From assembly GCF_000725125.1 (NCBI RefSeq), contig NZ_JFCB01000008.1, positions 1 through 64,000 on the forward strand: a DNA stretch of 64,000 bases, in the 5' to 3' direction. The DNA is from Streptomyces toyocaensis. GTDB taxonomy: Bacteria > Actinomycetota > Actinomycetes > Streptomycetales > Streptomycetaceae. This document shows positions 50,912-59,445 of this stretch, in pieces. The translations under genes and the position numbers were made by a program. The notes under the pieces were generated by a model. That model did not search any database, was not told the DNA's origin, and saw only the letters and a list, made by a program, of their open reading frames with translations. Position 1 is the first letter of the stretch. Each line of letters starts with the position of its first letter.

Positions 50912-51841
50912 ATGAAGGCGATCAGCTACGCACGGTACGGCGGCCCCGAGGTGCTCGAACTCTCAGAGGTCGACGACCCGAAGGTCGGTCCCGACTCGGT
51001 GCTGGTGAGGGTGCGGGCGGCGGGCGTCAACCCGGTCGACTGGAAGTGCCGGGAAGGCTATCTGGACCCCATCCTCCCGGCCGTCTTCCCGGTCGTCCCC
51101 GGCTGGGACGTCTCGGGGGTGGTCGTCCGGCCGGGTCCGGCGGTCCCGGAGTTCGCCGCCGGCGACGAGGTGATCGGCTACGTGCGCGAGGACGTCCTGT
51201 CCCGGGGCACCTTCGCCGAGTACGTGGCCGCCCCGGTGCGCACCCTGGCGCCCAAGCCGCGCAACCTCTCCTTCGAGGAGGCGGCCGGCCTGCCCCTGGC
51301 GGGGCTCACCGCGTACCAGGTGCTCCACCGGGTTCTCGGAGTCAAACGGGGCGAGACCGTCCTGGTGCACGCGGCGGCCGGCGGGGTCGGATCCGTCGCC
51401 GTCCAGCTCGCCGCCCATCTCGGCGCCCGCGTCATCGGCACGGCGAGCGAGCGCAACCACGACTTCGTCCGCGGACTGGGCGCCGAGCCGGTGACCTACG
51501 GCGAGGGCCTGGCCGAACGGGTGCGGGGGCTGGCCCCCGAGGGCGTGGACGCGGTGTTCGACTCGGTGGGCGGCGACGCCCTGAAGGCCTCCGCGAACCT
51601 GCTCACCCCGGAGGGCCGCCTCGCGTCGATCACCGATCCGGAGGTGGTGAGCTACGGCGGCCGCTACTGGTTCGTCCGCCCCGACCCCGACGACCTGGCC
51701 CGCCTGTCCGACCTCGCGGAACAGGGAGTCCTGACCGTCCATGTCTCGCAGACCTTCCCCCTGGACCGGGCGGCGGACGCCCACCGCCTGAGCCAGGAGG
51801 GCCGCACCCGCGGCAAGATCGTGGTGACGGTCCCCGACTGA
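50912..51841 (+). CDS. NADP-dependent zinc-free alcohol dehydrogenase / quinone oxidoreductase
   Basis: A 309-residue MDR-type protein with a GroES-like N-terminus (MKAISYARYGGPEVLELSEVDDPKVGPDSVLVRVRAAGVNPVDWKCREGY), no zinc ligands, and the quinone-oxidoreductase Rossmann motif HAAAGGVGSVAVQLA. It reduces quinones or enones with NADPH; the true substrate is unknown. ATG at 50912 follows a weak GGAGGGT site. Confidence 0.92.
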   Translation: MKAISYARYGGPEVLELSEVDDPKVGPDSVLVRVRAAGVNPVDWKCREGYLDPILPAVFPVVPGWDVSGVVVRPGPAVPEFAAGDEVIGYVREDVLSRGTFAEYVAAPVRTLAPKPRNLSFEEAAGLPLAGLTAYQVLHRVLGVKRGETVLVHAAAGGVGSVAVQLAAHLGARVIGTASERNHDFVRGLGAEPVTYGEGLAERVRGLAPEGVDAVFDSVGGDALKASANLLTPEGRLASITDPEVVSYGGRYWFVRPDPDDLARLSDLAEQGVLTVHVSQTFPLDRAADAHRLSQEGRTRGKIVVTVPD

Positions 51842-51969
51842 GCCCCCGCACCGCCCGTGAACGAGGCCACCCAGCCCCCGCACCGCCCGTGAACGAGGCC
51901 ACCCAGCCCCCGCACCGCCCGTGAACGAGGCCACCCAGCCCCCACACCGGCCATGAACGAGGCCACCCA
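51842..51969. repeat. Four tandem copies of a 32-bp unit
   Basis: The unit starting GCCCCCGCACCGCCCGTGAA and ending GAGGCCACCCA is present three times with no change (51842-51937) and a fourth time with a few changes; a partial fifth follows. It begins at the oxidoreductase stop codon. The unit is not a multiple of three and is not translated. Confidence 0.9.
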
Positions 51970-51990
51970 GCCCGCGCACCGGCCGAGAGG

Positions 51991-52050
51991 ACGGGCCCTC
52001 CAGTCCGTCGGGGGCCGAGGACGGGCCCTCCAGTCCGTCGGGGGCCGAGG
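51991..52050. repeat. Two exact tandem copies of a 30-bp unit
   Basis: The unit beginning ACGGGCCCTCCAGTCCGTCG occurs at 51991-52020 and 52021-52050 without differences. Confidence 0.9.
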
Positions 52051-52067
52051 GCGAGACCGTCCAGCCC

Positions 52068-52129
52068 GTCCGGCGTTTGAGGACGAGGCCCTTCGGGCCG
52101 ACCGGGGTCTCAGGGGCGGAGCCCCTGAG
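52068..52129. repeat. Streptomyces-type dispersed intergenic element with terminator hairpins
   Basis: GTCCGGCGTTTGAGGACGAG at 52068-52087 is a sequence I recall as repeated in many Streptomyces intergenic regions. It is followed by a GGCCC-TTC-GGGCC hairpin (52087-52099) and a 9-bp CTCAGGGGC-GGA-GCCCCTGAG hairpin (52109-52129). It separates convergent genes and probably ends both messages. Confidence 0.6.
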
Positions 52130-52183
52130 GATCGGGACAGGAAGGGGCGGCGGGGGCGAAGAAACCCCCCGCCGCCGCCCGGC

Positions 52184-52519
52184 TCACCCCAGCAGGACGA
52201 GCACCGCCCCGGCGACCACCGTCACCGCAAGACACACCACCGCCACGGCCGCGTACGGAGGAACGAGCCCTTCCGGGAGACCCCCGCCCGCCAGGGCACG
52301 AATCCGCCGATGGGCGACGACCAGAACCCCGACCCAGCACGCGCAGCACACCGCGCCCGCCGCACCCGCCGCCACCGACCCCCCGCCCGCCAGCGCGGCC
52401 TTCCCGGCCAGCACGGTCACCACCGTGCTCGACAGGGTCGTACGCCGCCACGCCAGCCGGGTCCGCTCCGGCTGCAGCCCGGGATCCCGTTCCGCCTCCC
52501 CGGCGGCCGCCCCGCTCAC
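52184..52519 (-). CDS. DUF202 family membrane protein (second copy)
   Basis: A 111-residue protein: DPGLQPERTRLAWRRTTLSSTVVTVLAGKAAL (the DUF202 signature ERTRLAWRRT) and three membrane helices. GTG at 52519 overlaps the stop of the first DUF202 gene (GTGA). Function unknown. Confidence 0.85.
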   Translation of the reverse strand: MSGAAAGEAERDPGLQPERTRLAWRRTTLSSTVVTVLAGKAALAGGGSVAAGAAGAVCCACWVGVLVVAHRRIRALAGGGLPEGLVPPYAAVAVVCLAVTVVAGAVLVLLG

Positions 52520-52908
52520 GCCTCCCACCCCACCAGCACCACCACGACCATCACCACGGCCACCACCGCCACCACCAGACTCAGCAGTGCCGGGAACCGG
52601 GACACCGGCAGATCCTCGCCGCGCCGCATCGCCAGCTCGCACCGGACCCAGTGGTTGACCGCGCGCAACGCGCACAACGCCCCGGCGGCCAGCAGCGCCA
52701 GCGCCAGCCCCACCCGCCACCCCCACCGCAGGTCCGGCAGGAACTGGTCCACGGCGAACCCACCGCCGACCAGCGCGAGCGCGGTGCGCAGCCAGGCGAG
52801 GAACGTCCGCTCGTTCGCGAGCGAGAACCGGTAGTCGGGCGTCTCCCCCTCCTCCCGCACAGCCGCGGGCGCGAACCACAACCGGACGTTCCGCACGAAG
52901 TCGATCAC
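52516..52908 (-). CDS. DUF202/YidH family membrane protein (first copy)
   Basis: A 130-residue YidH-like protein with FSLANERTFLAWLRTALALVGGGFAVDQFL (signature ANERTFLAWLRT) and three membrane helices. GTG at 52908 is chosen because upstream codons overlap the NUDIX gene end. With the coupled second DUF202 protein it may form a hetero-oligomer. Role unknown. Confidence 0.87.
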   Translation of the reverse strand: MIDFVRNVRLWFAPAAVREEGETPDYRFSLANERTFLAWLRTALALVGGGFAVDQFLPDLRWGWRVGLALALLAAGALCALRAVNHWVRCELAMRRGEDLPVSRFPALLSLVVAVVAVVMVVVVLVGWEA

Positions 52909-52918
52909 GTCGGCGACC

Positions 52919-53458
52919 CTACCGGCGCCCGGCCGCCCCGGGCCGCCCCGACCGCCACTCCCTGAGCCGCCGGTACGCCTCCAGCCCGTCCGGCACCCAC
53001 TCCCACCCGCCCTCGGCCACCCGCCGCTCCACCTCGGCCTCCGGCAGGAAGTCGTGCCAGGCCACCTCCTCGGCCTGCGGCCGCACCGGCAGCTCGCAGC
53101 GCACCTCGTACACCGCCGACCACCAGCTCCGGCCCGCACCGTCGTCGTACAGGAACGTGAACAGGTGCCGGGGGCGCGGCAGTCCGCTCACGCCCAGTTC
53201 CTCCTCGGCCTCCCGCAGGGCCGCCTCGTCGTACCCCTCGCCCGCCGCGACGACCCCGCCGACGAACATGTCGTACAGGGACGGGAAGACCAGCTTGCCC
53301 GGCGTCCGGCGGTGGACGAAGACCCGCCCCCCGGCGTCCCGGACCAGGACGAAGGCGCACCGGTGGCGCAGGCCCCGCGCGTAGGCCTCACCGCGGGGCG
53401 CCCGTCCGGTCACCCGGTCGTTCTCGTCGACGATGTCGATGATCTCGTCAGCACTCAT
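52919..53458 (-). CDS. NUDIX hydrolase (IPP-isomerase/YfcD-like)
   Basis: A 179-residue protein with NUDIX box GGVVAAGEGYDEAALREAEEELGV (G-x5-E-x7-REAEEELG) near residue 71, preceded by DIVDENDRVTGRAPRGEAYARGLRHRCAFVLVRDAGG, as in the YfcD group. It hydrolyses a nucleoside diphosphate-linked or similar substrate. ATG at 53458. It precedes the DUF202 pair by 10 bases and probably shares their message. Confidence 0.92.
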   Translation of the reverse strand: MSADEIIDIVDENDRVTGRAPRGEAYARGLRHRCAFVLVRDAGGRVFVHRRTPGKLVFPSLYDMFVGGVVAAGEGYDEAALREAEEELGVSGLPRPRHLFTFLYDDGAGRSWWSAVYEVRCELPVRPQAEEVAWHDFLPEAEVERRVAEGGWEWVPDGLEAYRRLREWRSGRPGAAGRR

Positions 53459-53711
53459 ACGGCCATCCAAGCAGCGAGCCCCACCCCGCGGCCCCGCCGC
53501 CTCACCGCCGGGAGACCGACCGTCCGGTGTGACAAGTTGCCTGTTCGTGACCGTAGTTGACGCGTGTAACGCACCGGACGCCCTTGACGTGATCCGTTGG
53601 CTGACGGTTTGCTGTCCGTGATCAGCTCATGGCAGTCGGCAGCCGACCACTGCCGCACCGACTCCCCGCCGTGAGCCGAACCACAAGCAGAGCGCGTGAG
53701 GAAGTTCCGCG

Positions 53712-54662
53712 GTGCCCCCACCCCCGCCACCCCTCGGCCGTGCCCGCAAACGTGCGGCACAGGCCTTCGACGAGGCTCTCGACGACGCCGAACTCGTCGC
53801 CGCGAGGGCCGCGCTGGCGCAGGGCCGGTGGCAGAACACCCGCTCCCTGCTGGTGCAGACGGGAGAGGACTGGGACCGCCGGGGCCACCGGATCACGGTG
53901 CTCGCCCGGGAGTCGTACTGCGCGGCCTGGGCCGGGGAGTGGCTGCTCGCCGAGCCCGACTCCGCCGACGCGTCCGTGCTGCTGGCGCTGGCGCGGGTGC
54001 GGCGCGCGATGCGCGGCAAGGAGAAGCCGCCCCGCGTCCGCGACGCCTGCCGGCGGGCCGCGGAACTCCGGCCCGCCGACCCCACCCCCTGGCTCGGCCT
54101 GCTCCTCCTCGAGTGCTCCCTGGGGGCGGAGGGCGACGTGGTCCGCGTCTTCGAGCAGGTCCGCACCCGGCACGCGGACCACCACCACGCCCACCACCTG
54201 GTGGTCGCCTGGCTCGCGGAGCGCCGGGTGGAGGCGGGCCCGGACCCGCTGCACGAGGTGTACGACTTCGCCAACTGGGCCGCCGAGCAGGCGCCCGCCG
54301 ACTCGCCGCTGGCGATCCTGCCGGTCATCGCGCACGCCGAGCGCTACCGCACCCTGGCCGCCGCCGGGCACGAACCCGCCGACCCCGTCGCCTCCGGCCA
54401 CTGGGTCGGCCGCCGCGCCCGGCAGGTGATGAAGGCCGCCTTCGACTGGTGGCTGGAGTGGGAGCACGAGGACCATCCGCGCCGGCTGATCGACCTCAAC
54501 TTCCTGGCCCACGCCAAGATCTGTGAGGGCCGGGGCGCCGAGGCCGCCGCCCTCTTCCACCGCATCGGCGACCACGCCACACCCGCCCCCTGGTCCTACC
54601 CGGACCGCGACCCCCTGGCCGCCTTCCGCACCGCCCGCGCGACGGCCCTGGGCACGGTCTGA
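53712..54662 (+). CDS. Hypothetical protein with helical repeats
   Basis: A 316-residue soluble, mainly alpha-helical protein. Segments such as ALAQGRWQNTRSLLVQTGEDWDRRGHR, ACRRAAELRPADPTPWLGLLLLEC and NFLAHAKICEGRGAEAAALFHRIGDHAT look like degenerate tetratricopeptide units. Start is GTG at 53712 with AGGAAG upstream. I recall similar proteins in Streptomyces annotated as unknown. No functional clue from neighbours. Confidence 0.75.
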   Translation: MPPPPPPLGRARKRAAQAFDEALDDAELVAARAALAQGRWQNTRSLLVQTGEDWDRRGHRITVLARESYCAAWAGEWLLAEPDSADASVLLALARVRRAMRGKEKPPRVRDACRRAAELRPADPTPWLGLLLLECSLGAEGDVVRVFEQVRTRHADHHHAHHLVVAWLAERRVEAGPDPLHEVYDFANWAAEQAPADSPLAILPVIAHAERYRTLAAAGHEPADPVASGHWVGRRARQVMKAAFDWWLEWEHEDHPRRLIDLNFLAHAKICEGRGAEAAALFHRIGDHATPAPWSYPDRDPLAAFRTARATALGTV

Positions 54663-54723
54663 CCCCAGCCCCACCACCCCCCGCACCCGCCGCAACCACC
54701 ACCGACCCAAGGACGGTCTCGAG

Positions 54724-56265
54724 ATGACGACGGACAGTTCGAGCACGAGCAGGGCGACAGCCGACGGCATCAGTACGTTCAAGGGGCAGGAGCGTGCCCT
54801 GCGCGCCGACCGCCTCGGCACGGGAGGCCTGCTGCTCTCCGTCCTCGCCGCGACCGCGCCCCTCATGGTGGTCGCGGGTGTCATGCCCACCACATTCGCG
54901 GTGATGGGCATCGTCGGCCAGCCCCTGCTCTTCGTCGTCCTCGGCATCGTGCTGGTGCTCTTCAGCCTCGGCTACGCCGAGATGAGCCGGCACGTCCACA
55001 ACGCGGGCGCCTTCTACGCGTACATCTCCCGCGGGCTCGGCGGCACCGCGGGCGCGGGCGCCGCCCTGGTCGCGCTCGTCGCCTACAACTCCCTCCAGGT
55101 CGGCATCTACGGCATCTTCGGCTTCGAGGTCTCCGGCCTCCTCGCCACCTACGCCGACCTCGAGGTCGCCTGGTGGATCCCCTCGCTCCTGGCCGTGCTC
55201 GCGGTCGGCGCGCTGGGCTGGCTGAAGATCGACGTCAACGCGCGCGTCCTCGGCGTCCTGCTGGTCGTCGAGGTCCTGCTGGTCGTCGTCTTCGACATCG
55301 CCGCCGTCGCCGACCCCGGCCCGGAGGGCCTGTCGCTGCACGCATTCAACCCGGACACGCTCACCGGCGCCGGCGTCGGCACAGCCCTGTGCTTCTGCAT
55401 CGCGGCCTTCCTCGGCTTCGAGCAGGCCCCCGTGTACGCGGAGGAGACCAGCAAGCCGCATGTGCTCGTGCCGCGCGTGATGTTCCTCGCGGTCACCGGC
55501 GTCGCCGTCTTCTTCGCCCTCAGCAGCTGGGCGCTCACCGTCGCCACCGGCCCCTCCGAAATCGTCGCCACCTCCCAGGAACAGAGCGCCGGCCTGCTGT
55601 TCTTCCTTACGGAGGAGCGGCTGGGCTCCACCTTCACCGACGTCCTGCACGTCCTGTTCGTGACCGGCATGTTCGCGGCGATGCTCAGCTTCCACAACGT
55701 CGTCGCCCGGTACGCCTTCGCCATGGGCCGCGAGGGCCTGCTGCCCGCCGCCTTCGGCCGCACCACCGGCACCAGCGGTGCCCCCGGCACCGGCTCCCTG
55801 CTGCAGACCGGCATCGCCGCGGTGCTGGTCGTCGCCTTCGCGCTCACCGACGACAAGCCGACCGGCGACCCGACCGCGCCCGTCCTGCACCTGTTCACCT
55901 GGGGCGGCAACATCGGCGCGCTCGGCGTGATCGTGCTGATGGCCATCGCGTCCCTGTCCGTCGTCGTCTTCTTCGTCCGGCGCGGCGCCGCGGGAGCGCA
56001 GGCCTGGCGGCTGGTCACCTCGGCACTGGCGGGCATCGCCCTGGTGGTGATCGCGGGCTACACGGTCAAGGACTTCGACGTGCTGGTCGGGGCCGGCCCC
56101 GACTCCTCCCTGAGCTGGATCCTGCCGGGCGTCATCGGACTGGCCCTCGTCGTCGGCCTGGTCCAGGGAGCGGTCCTGCGCTCCCGCGCCCCCCGGACGC
56201 ACGCCCGCATCGGGCTCGGCAACGAGGCGTTCCAGCTCGAGAGGGAGGCCGAGCGCGCCTCGTAG
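54724..56265 (+). CDS. APC family amino acid permease
   Basis: A 513-residue membrane protein with about 12-14 helices and APC features: TAPLMVVAGVMPTTFAVMG at helix 1, HNAGAFYAYISRGLGG, FLGFEQAPVYAEETSKPHVLVPRVMF at helix 6, and a MLSFHNVVARYAFAMGREGLLPAAFGRT loop. Substrate not determinable. A decayed cytochrome b gene follows directly. Confidence 0.92.
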   Translation: MTTDSSSTSRATADGISTFKGQERALRADRLGTGGLLLSVLAATAPLMVVAGVMPTTFAVMGIVGQPLLFVVLGIVLVLFSLGYAEMSRHVHNAGAFYAYISRGLGGTAGAGAALVALVAYNSLQVGIYGIFGFEVSGLLATYADLEVAWWIPSLLAVLAVGALGWLKIDVNARVLGVLLVVEVLLVVVFDIAAVADPGPEGLSLHAFNPDTLTGAGVGTALCFCIAAFLGFEQAPVYAEETSKPHVLVPRVMFLAVTGVAVFFALSSWALTVATGPSEIVATSQEQSAGLLFFLTEERLGSTFTDVLHVLFVTGMFAAMLSFHNVVARYAFAMGREGLLPAAFGRTTGTSGAPGTGSLLQTGIAAVLVVAFALTDDKPTGDPTAPVLHLFTWGGNIGALGVIVLMAIASLSVVVFFVRRGAAGAQAWRLVTSALAGIALVVIAGYTVKDFDVLVGAGPDSSLSWILPGVIGLALVVGLVQGAVLRSRAPRTHARIGLGNEAFQLEREAERAS

Positions 56266-56267
56266 CA

Positions 56268-56528
56268 CCCATCTACGCGGCCTGGATCGCGGGCGCCACG
56301 CTGGTGATGCTGGGCACGGGCCTGCTGATGTGGTTCGCCGGTCTCACCCCGCTGGCCCGGCGCACCGGCGCGACGTTCGTGCACGACTGGCTGGCGCTGA
56401 CCGTCGGCATCGTCCTCGCCGGGCACATCGGCATGGCCCTGGCGGACCCCGAGGCCCGCCGCGGGATGCGCACGGGCTCGGTCCGCCGGGAGTGGGCGCG
56501 GCGGGAGCACCCGTTGTGGCGCCCCTGA
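56268..56528 (+). pseudogene. C-terminal remnant of a cytochrome b/b6-domain protein
   Basis: Directly after the permease stop, another frame codes for IYAAWIAGATLVMLGTGLLMWF, then RTGATFVHDWLALTVGIVLAGHIGMALADPEARRGM and a basic tail. This matches the last two helices of formate-dehydrogenase gamma/thiosulfate-reductase-type cytochromes b, including the heme-type His in FVHDW and GHIG. There is no start codon, and about half of the protein is missing. It may be the lost partner of a membrane redox enzyme. Confidence 0.65.
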
Positions 56529-56535
56529 CACGACG

Positions 56536-56570
56536 GGCCCGCCCGCTCCCCGGCGGGGAGCGGGCGGGCC
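56536..56570. terminator. Bidirectional terminator
   Basis: A perfect 16-bp stem (GGCCCGCCCGCTCCCC) with a three-base loop between the permease/remnant and the convergent gntP gene. Confidence 0.85.
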
Positions 56571-56597
56571 TCGGATGCCGTGCGCCGTACGGGCCGG

Positions 56598-57995
56598 CTA
56601 GATGATCAGTGACAGCAGCAGGACGAACGCACCGGCGACCACGGAGATGATCGTCTCCATGACCGACCAGGTCTTGATCGTCTGACCGACGTCCAGTCCG
56701 AAGTACTCCTTCACCAGCCAGAAACCGGCGTCGTTGACGTGGCTGAAGAACAGCGAACCGGCACCGATCGCCAGCACCAGCAGGGCGGCGTGGGTGGTGG
56801 ACATGTCGGCCGCGAGCGGCGCCACCAGACCGGCCGCCGAGACGGTGGCCACCGTCGCCGACCCGGTCGCCAGCCGGATCGCCACCGCGATGAGCCAGGC
56901 CAGCAGGAGTGCCGGGATCGACCAGTCCTCGGAGATGTCCAGGATCATCCGGCCCACGCCCGTGTCGATGAGCGTCTGCTTGAAACCACCACCCGCCCCG
57001 ACGATCAACAGGATGCCCGCGATGGGCGCGAGCCCCTTCTCGACCAGGGACGAGATGCGCTCACGGCTGAACCCGGCGGGCCGACCGAGGGTGAAGATGC
57101 CGACCAGCACGGACGCGAGCAGGGCGATCAGCGGCGAGCCGATCACATCGAAGACGCGCTGCACGCCGTTCTCGGGATCGTCGACGACGATGTCGACGAG
57201 CGCCTTGGCGAGCATCAGCACGACCGGCAGCAGGATCGTGGCCAGCGTCGCGCCGAAACCGGGGCGCTTCGCGAGGTCCTCGGACGGCCGCTGCGGGATC
57301 ATCCGCTCCGGGGCCGGGACGTCCACCCAGCGGGCGGCGTACTTGGAGAACAGCGGGCCGGCGATGACCACCGTCGGTATCGCGACGAGCACGCCCAGGG
57401 CCAGCGTGACGCCGAGATCGGCACCGACGGCGTCGATCGCGATCAGCGGGCCGGGGTGCGGCGGGACCAGACCGTGCATCACGGACAGGCCGGCGAGCGC
57501 GGGGATGCCGATGCGCATCAGGGAGTAGTTGCCGCGCTTGGCGACCATCAGCACCACGGGGATCAGCAGCACCACGCCGACCTCGAAGAACAGCGGCAGA
57601 CCGATCACCGAGGCGATCAGCACCATCGCCCACGGCATGGAACGGCCGCCCGCCCGCTCGAGGATGGTGTCGACGATCTGATCCGCGCCGCCGGAGTCGG
57701 CGAGCATCTTGCCGAGGATCGCGCCGAGGGCGATCAGGACACCCACACCGGCGACGGTGGAGCCGAGTCCGGCACTGAAGCTGGCGATCACCTTGTCCAG
57801 CGGCGCCCCGGCGAACGCGCCGAGCGCCAGGGACCCGATGGTCAGCGACAGGAAGGCGTGCAGCTTGAACTTGGTGATGAGCAGGACGATGACGGCGATG
57901 CCCGCCAGGACGGCGATGCCCAGCTGAGCGTGGCCGGCCGAGGTGATCGGCTCGGGTGCGTCCGCTGCCAGCATCTCAACGCCGAGTCTGGTCAC
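56598..57995 (-). CDS. gntP: Gluconate:H+ symporter
   Basis: A 465-residue GntP-family permease importing gluconate with a proton. Diagnostic parts are VIASFSAGLGSTVAGVGVLIALGAILGKMLADSGGAD, MHGLVPPHPGPLIAIDAVGADLG and ATGSATVATVSAAGLVAPL with the SHVNDAGFWLVKEYFG ending. About 12-14 helices. GTG at 57995 has AAGGGA upstream; an ATG seven codons later is possible. It follows gntK by 79 bases on the same strand, under the divergent GntR. Confidence 0.93.
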   Translation of the reverse strand: MTRLGVEMLAADAPEPITSAGHAQLGIAVLAGIAVIVLLITKFKLHAFLSLTIGSLALGAFAGAPLDKVIASFSAGLGSTVAGVGVLIALGAILGKMLADSGGADQIVDTILERAGGRSMPWAMVLIASVIGLPLFFEVGVVLLIPVVLMVAKRGNYSLMRIGIPALAGLSVMHGLVPPHPGPLIAIDAVGADLGVTLALGVLVAIPTVVIAGPLFSKYAARWVDVPAPERMIPQRPSEDLAKRPGFGATLATILLPVVLMLAKALVDIVVDDPENGVQRVFDVIGSPLIALLASVLVGIFTLGRPAGFSRERISSLVEKGLAPIAGILLIVGAGGGFKQTLIDTGVGRMILDISEDWSIPALLLAWLIAVAIRLATGSATVATVSAAGLVAPLAADMSTTHAALLVLAIGAGSLFFSHVNDAGFWLVKEYFGLDVGQTIKTWSVMETIISVVAGAFVLLLSLII

Positions 57996-58074
57996 GGTGG
58001 TTCCCTTGTGTGTACGGGGACGGGGAGCGACCGGGGCGGTGGGGGCGCCCCGGGGGGAGGGTTCGGTCAGGGAC

Positions 58075-58593
58075 CTACGGGGTGGGTCCCGGGAGCGTCT
58101 CCAGGGCGGTGACCGCCCGTTCGGTGATCTCCTCGGGGCTGCCCGCCACGTCCACGGCGACCCCGGACTCGTCCGGCTCCAGCGGCTGGAGCGTGGCGAA
58201 CTGGGAGTCGAGCAGTGCCGTGGGCATGAAGTGCCCCTGCCGGTGCGACATCCGGTCCTCGACGAGCGCGCGGTCACCGGTGAGGTGCACGAAGACCACG
58301 CCGGGCGCGGCGGCCCGCAGCCGGTCGCGGTAGGCCCGCTTCAGCGCCGAGCAGCTGACCACCCCGCCGTGCCCCGCCCGCCCCTGCGCCCACGCGCCGA
58401 TGGCGTCCAGCCAGGGGCGGCGGTCGTCGTCGGTCAGCGGGGTGCCGGCCGTCATCTTCCCGATGTTGGCCGGCGGGTGGAAGTCGTCGCCCTCGGCGTA
58501 CGGGACGTCGAGCCGGGCCGCGAGCAGGGGACCGATGGTGGTCTTGCCGGTGCCCGCGACGCCCATGATCACGACGACATGGGGGGTGTTCAT
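58075..58593 (-). CDS. gntK: Gluconokinase
   Basis: A 172-residue P-loop kinase making 6-phosphogluconate from gluconate and ATP. Walker A is GVAGTGKTT (11-19); the substrate region is YAEGDDFHPPANIGKMTAGTPLTDDDRRPWL, then VSCSALKRAYRDRLR and HFMPTALLDSQFATLQPLE, all typical of GntK. ATG at 58593. It is the first gene of the gntK-gntP unit. The product feeds the pentose phosphate pathway. Confidence 0.95.
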   Translation of the reverse strand: MNTPHVVVIMGVAGTGKTTIGPLLAARLDVPYAEGDDFHPPANIGKMTAGTPLTDDDRRPWLDAIGAWAQGRAGHGGVVSCSALKRAYRDRLRAAAPGVVFVHLTGDRALVEDRMSHRQGHFMPTALLDSQFATLQPLEPDESGVAVDVAGSPEEITERAVTALETLPGPTP

Positions 58594-58678
58594 CGCTGCC
58601 TCACTGTCTGCTGTCTTCGTCGACGCGTGATGTCGACGGCAACTGAAGCTGATTAATAGGACAACTTCAAGAGTCTGT

Positions 58679-58696
58679 GACATATAAGTCTGACTT
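58679..58696. promoter_or_regulatory. Candidate gluconate operator
   Basis: The AT-rich divergent gap (58594-58730) holds the perfect palindrome AAGTC-T-GACTT (58686-58696), overlapping GACATATAAGTC, and a GTC-TGT-GAC element just before it (58673-58681). FadR-subfamily GntR proteins bind sites with GT..AC symmetry of this size. Confidence 0.45.
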
Positions 58697-58730
58697 TTTG
58701 TTCGGGTGATCCGCCCCGTACTCTGAGTGC

Positions 58731-59432
58731 ATGAGCACCACGGGCCGGGGGCTGCACGGCCGCGTTCTGGACACCCTCGGCCCCGAGATCACCGCAGGCG
58801 CGTACCCGCCCGGCAGCGTCCTGCGCACCGACGAGCTCGCACAGCGCTTCGACGTGTCACGCTCCGTGATGCGCGAGGTGGTCCGCGTCCTGGAGTCCAT
58901 GCACCTGGTGGAGTCCCGGCGCCGCGTCGGCGTGACGGTCCTGCCGGCCCGCGAGTGGAACGTGTACGACCCCCAGGTCATCCGCTGGCGCCTGGCCGGC
59001 GCGGACCGGCCCCGCCAACTGCGCTCGCTCACGGTGCTGCGCTCGGCGATCGAACCGGTCGCGGCGGGCCTGGCCGCCCGCAACGCCACGGCCGAGCAGT
59101 GCGCCGAACTCACCGAGTGCGCCCTCGGCATGGTCGCCCACTCGCGCGGTCACCGGCTGGAGGGATACCTCTTCCACGACGTCGCGTTCCACCGCGTCAT
59201 CCTGACCGCCTCGGGCAACGAGATGTTCGCCCGCCTCGGTGACGTCGTCGCCGAGGTGCTGGCCGGCCGCACCCACCACGACGTGATGTTCGAGGACCCC
59301 GACCCGGCGGCCGTCACCCTGCACGTCCAGCTCGCCGAGGCGGTCCGCGAACGCGACGCCGCCCGCGCGGAACGGCTCACCCGCGAGATCACCGAGGGCG
59401 CCCTCCAGGAACTGGACGTCCTCGCGCCCTAG
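58731..59432 (+). CDS. gntR: GntR/FadR-type regulator of gluconate genes
   Basis: A 233-residue regulator: winged helix at about 8-75 (VLDTLGPEITAGAYPPGSVLRTDELAQRFDVSRSVMREVVRVLESMHLVESRRRVGVTVLP) and an FCD ligand-binding domain (about 95-225) with the metal-type residues in YLFHDVAFHRVILTASGN. Divergent from gntK-gntP, it probably represses them until gluconate or a derivative is present. The gene symbol is by analogy and position. Confidence 0.88.
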   Translation: MSTTGRGLHGRVLDTLGPEITAGAYPPGSVLRTDELAQRFDVSRSVMREVVRVLESMHLVESRRRVGVTVLPAREWNVYDPQVIRWRLAGADRPRQLRSLTVLRSAIEPVAAGLAARNATAEQCAELTECALGMVAHSRGHRLEGYLFHDVAFHRVILTASGNEMFARLGDVVAEVLAGRTHHDVMFEDPDPAAVTLHVQLAEAVRERDAARAERLTREITEGALQELDVLAP

Positions 59433-59445
59433 GGGGCTGACGGCC

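Noticed and set aside
51842..52050. Possible CRISPR array
   Set aside because: The repeats are directly joined without spacers, and no cas gene is in the window.
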